Source: Corallochytrium limacisporum
Lineage: Eukaryota > Opisthokonta
Length of the DNA stretch: 39,947 nt
Assembly: GCA_002811645.1 (NCBI GenBank)
Contig: PDIP01000022.1
Location: 59,284-99,230, forward strand
Direction of reading: 5' to 3'
Under the pieces are notes generated by a model, which saw only the letters and a list, made by a program, of their open reading frames with translations, made no database searches and was not told where the DNA came from. Shown here piece by piece: positions 38,104 to 39,947 of the stretch; positions within the stretch are counted from its first letter, which is position 1, and every line of letters begins with the position of its first letter. The position numbers and the translations under genes are program-made.

Positions 38104-38754
38104 ATGACAGACCGGGATTCCTTGCGGAAACAATTTCCCATTTATGACGAAGGCGCGGCAGCGCCGAAGCCGAAGCCGGGCCCAAAGCCCGATCCAACTC
38201 CCATCGACACGGCCAGTCGGGCTGTGGTAGACTTTGTTTTCGATGGTAGAAAGGTAGTTGGAGAAATAGCCCAGCAGGCTAGAGATCTTGGCACGTCTGC
38301 CGAGCAACAACTGGAAGGCCTGCGCAAAAATTTCCCGCAGGACAAAGAAGATCCCATGGTGCTGGGAATCACGGTCGGCACGGGCGTCTTCAGTCTTTTC
38401 GCGTACAAGCGCCTCTTCCGCTTGCGTTGGAGCAGAAGCCTACTATTTGCCGGAGCCACCACCTTTGGAGCAGCGTATGCAATGCAGCCTATTGTCACCA
38501 AACGCACCCTCGGCGCCATGTACAAGGATGTGGAGAAGGAAGTGAGTCCTTATGTATCGGAGGCGCAGGCGCAGGTTTCATCCGTCGCTGGAGAGGCCAT
38601 CAACAGTGCCCGGTCCAGCGTACAGTCCACTGTTGACGCTCTCTGGAAGTCTATGACAGAGAAAACTGATCCGAAGAAGGTGGACGATGCACCACAAGGA
38701 GATCCCGGACAGTCGCAAGCGAAGGACAAGGATATGTACACGCGCCGCGGGTGA
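38104..38754 (+). CDS. MICOS subunit MIC26/MIC27-like (apolipoprotein O family)
   Basis: A 216-residue protein from the ATG at 38104. It starts MTDRDSLRKQFPIYDEG, like the short L/P-IY motif of the family, followed by a Pro/Lys-rich linker (about 18-32), an amphipathic helical stretch (about 37-75), and two closely spaced membrane helices: VLGITVGTGVFSLFAYK (about 84-100) with Gly residues at helix-packing distance, and SLLFAGATTFGAAYAMQP (about 109-126). The layout matches APOO/APOOL, which sit in the inner mitochondrial membrane at crista junctions. A helical, Ser/Ala-rich tail (about 140-190) and a charged end follow. Assignment rests on layout and short motifs, so it is moderately sure. 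Confidence 0.62.
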   Translation: MTDRDSLRKQFPIYDEGAAAPKPKPGPKPDPTPIDTASRAVVDFVFDGRKVVGEIAQQARDLGTSAEQQLEGLRKNFPQDKEDPMVLGITVGTGVFSLFAYKRLFRLRWSRSLLFAGATTFGAAYAMQPIVTKRTLGAMYKDVEKEVSPYVSEAQAQVSSVAGEAINSARSSVQSTVDALWKSMTEKTDPKKVDDAPQGDPGQSQAKDKDMYTRRG

Positions 38755-39103
38755 ATCCCTGAAAAGTTTGTACACCAAGTAAAAATGAATAGTAAAGTAG
38801 TATAGGGCGCTATAGAAAGATAATGGAGCACTCGAAGAACACTGAATGGAAGGTGTGTATAGTCTGGGGGAAATGCCGTGTCCTTTCTCGTGGGCACTTT
38901 GTGTGTGGTGAAGTTTAATATGTCAATTTGAATGTATGAAAGATGTGAAATATGATCGCCTGAAGTGGCGTTGCTGTTGATGTGCGCGTGTGTAAGAAGT
39001 GGAGATATGCTATGGTCATACAAGTGCTGGCTATGCTGGTTCAATTGGGCCCGTTTGTACTTGATCAGTTACCTTGGTTGCCTTTTTCATATGCTCTGTT
39101 CAA
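38755..39103. other. Convergent intergenic region
   Basis: About 350 bp between the stop codons of two converging genes. It presumably holds both 3' UTRs; nothing else was seen. Confidence 0.5.
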
Positions 39104-39481
39104 CTAGCTGAACAAGCAGCAGCAGCACAGGACGGCCAGGGCAGAACCCAGGCAGATAGCAGCGCCGTCGTCAGCGGTACTGCGAGGAGGACGCTGCTGT
39201 GGCTGCTGGACATAGTAGACCTGAGGCTGAGGCTGTGCGTAGTATCCCTGGGGAGGAGCACCGTTGGCTCCGGGGTAGCCTGCGGGAGGCTTGGCCTGTC
39301 CGTTCTGGTTGTATCCGTACTGTCCGCCGTAGTACTGCTGATTGGTGGGGTACTGGTAGCCGCTGGGTGGGTAGGCGCCCTGGGTGTTGTTGGGCGGAGG
39401 ATACGCAGACACGCCGTTGGTGCCGTAGCTCTGGGAGCTGTAGGGAGGAGGTTGGGTCTTTTCGTTGGGCTTTGAGCTCAT
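39104..39481 (-). CDS. CYSTM-type proline/tyrosine-rich tail-anchored protein
   Basis: A 125-residue protein. A Gln/Pro/Tyr/Gly-rich N-terminal region with XYPP-type repeats (about 9-90) starts with PPPY, a WW-domain ligand of PPxY type. After YYVQQPQQRPPRSTADDG comes a hydrophobic segment with four cysteines, LGSALAVLCCCCLFS, at the very end. This is the CYSTM module layout, as in human CYSTM1, whose end is similarly ALCCCC plus a few residues. Such proteins sit in membranes through the Cys-rich, often palmitoylated tail and are linked to stress or trafficking roles. The ATG at 39481 was chosen because family members start near the Pro-rich part; an ATG 22 codons earlier (39547) is in frame. 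Confidence 0.8.
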   Translation of the reverse strand: MSSKPNEKTQPPPYSSQSYGTNGVSAYPPPNNTQGAYPPSGYQYPTNQQYYGGQYGYNQNGQAKPPAGYPGANGAPPQGYYAQPQPQVYYVQQPQQRPPRSTADDGAAICLGSALAVLCCCCLFS

Positions 39482-39947
39482 GGTGATCTGTAAGAAGTTT
39501 GTGTCTGTCTTTGGTCTCGACTTCAAGAAGTCATATGATTTGATCATTAGTTAATATCGAGATGTCCATTACCGGTTACCCTTTAAGTACCCACTGCGTA
39601 CCGTCAGCATTTGCAGCGACCCCACAATTCCCTGAGAAGTACAAGCAGAGGCACGACGAATGAAGAAAGAAGTAAAACACACCATTGGAACCTTCAGAAG
39701 ACACTCACAACAGCACCGAAGATAAAAAATGTTTATCGATCGCTGGTTGATGATGCATTCACTGTTTGTACACAGAAACATTGTATTTCTCGTCGAATTT
39801 CTTCCCGCACCGCTCTCCCTCTCCCTCTCCCCCTTTTCTCCCCCAGGGGAAGAAAACTTTTTCTGTTTTGCCTTCACTTTCAGTACTATCTCTCCTCCAC
39901 CCGGGCCCCGGTGTGCATGGACCCACCACCACTTCGATCCCCCCCCC
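39482..39947. other. Upstream region and scaffold end
   Basis: About 465 bp. No gene is supported. It holds pyrimidine-rich tracts (39811-39845) and ends in nine C, probably an assembly edge. Confidence 0.5.

Overview
This is nuclear DNA from an intron-poor, unicellular-style eukaryote. Signs of this are p24 cargo receptors, a spliceosomal U5 protein, sterol oxidase, MICOS, PIKK co-chaperones, and pol III tRNA genes with an intron at position 37/38. Most genes read as one uninterrupted frame, including one of 8,028 bp. The key marker is a huntingtin orthologue, which, together with TELO2, TTI1, TXNL4A and APMAP-like genes, fits an opisthokont or amoebozoan relative better than a plant or a typical fungus. 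An intron-poor unicellular holozoan (Corallochytrium-like) is my best guess, but this is inference. The window looks like a scaffold: it begins in a G run, ends in a C run, and holds a 200-N gap flanked by G runs.

Layout. Positions 1-6.3 kb hold no convincing gene, but do hold a cluster of microsatellites and purine/pyrimidine tracts. From 6.35 to 12 kb come an FAD-oxidase/cyclopropane-fatty-acid synthase fusion (+), a p24-alpha cargo receptor (-), a small single-TM, probably mitochondrial protein (+) and guanylate kinase (+). From 12.2 to 16.5 kb come TELO2 (+), an orphan protein with a CaaX-type C-terminus whose start probably lies across a short intron (+), and C-4 methylsterol oxidase (-). 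After the gap come an APMAP/strictosidine-synthase-like protein (+), TTI1 (-) and a split-SET methyltransferase of the SETD3/SETD4/RLSMT class (-). Huntingtin (25.4-33.4 kb, +) is head-to-head with the SET gene. The last part holds TXNL4A/DIM1 (-), a kinase-SAM-C1 protein (+), three perfect 188-bp tandem units each carrying an intron-containing tRNA-Ala(AGC) (-), a MIC26/27-like MICOS subunit (+) and a CYSTM-type proline-rich membrane protein (-).

How the genes relate. There are no operons; genes are single units, often arranged head-to-head with shared upstream regions (p24/small TM, sterol oxidase/APMAP, SET/huntingtin, TXNL4A/kinase) or tail-to-tail with about 100-350 bp between. TELO2 and TTI1 are two subunits of the TTT complex that matures PIKK kinases (mTOR, ATM, ATR, SMG1), and they lie less than 5 kb apart. 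With huntingtin they make three large alpha-solenoid proteins in one 21-kb stretch. CFA synthase, sterol oxidase, p24 and CYSTM are general membrane-biology genes with no evident special link.
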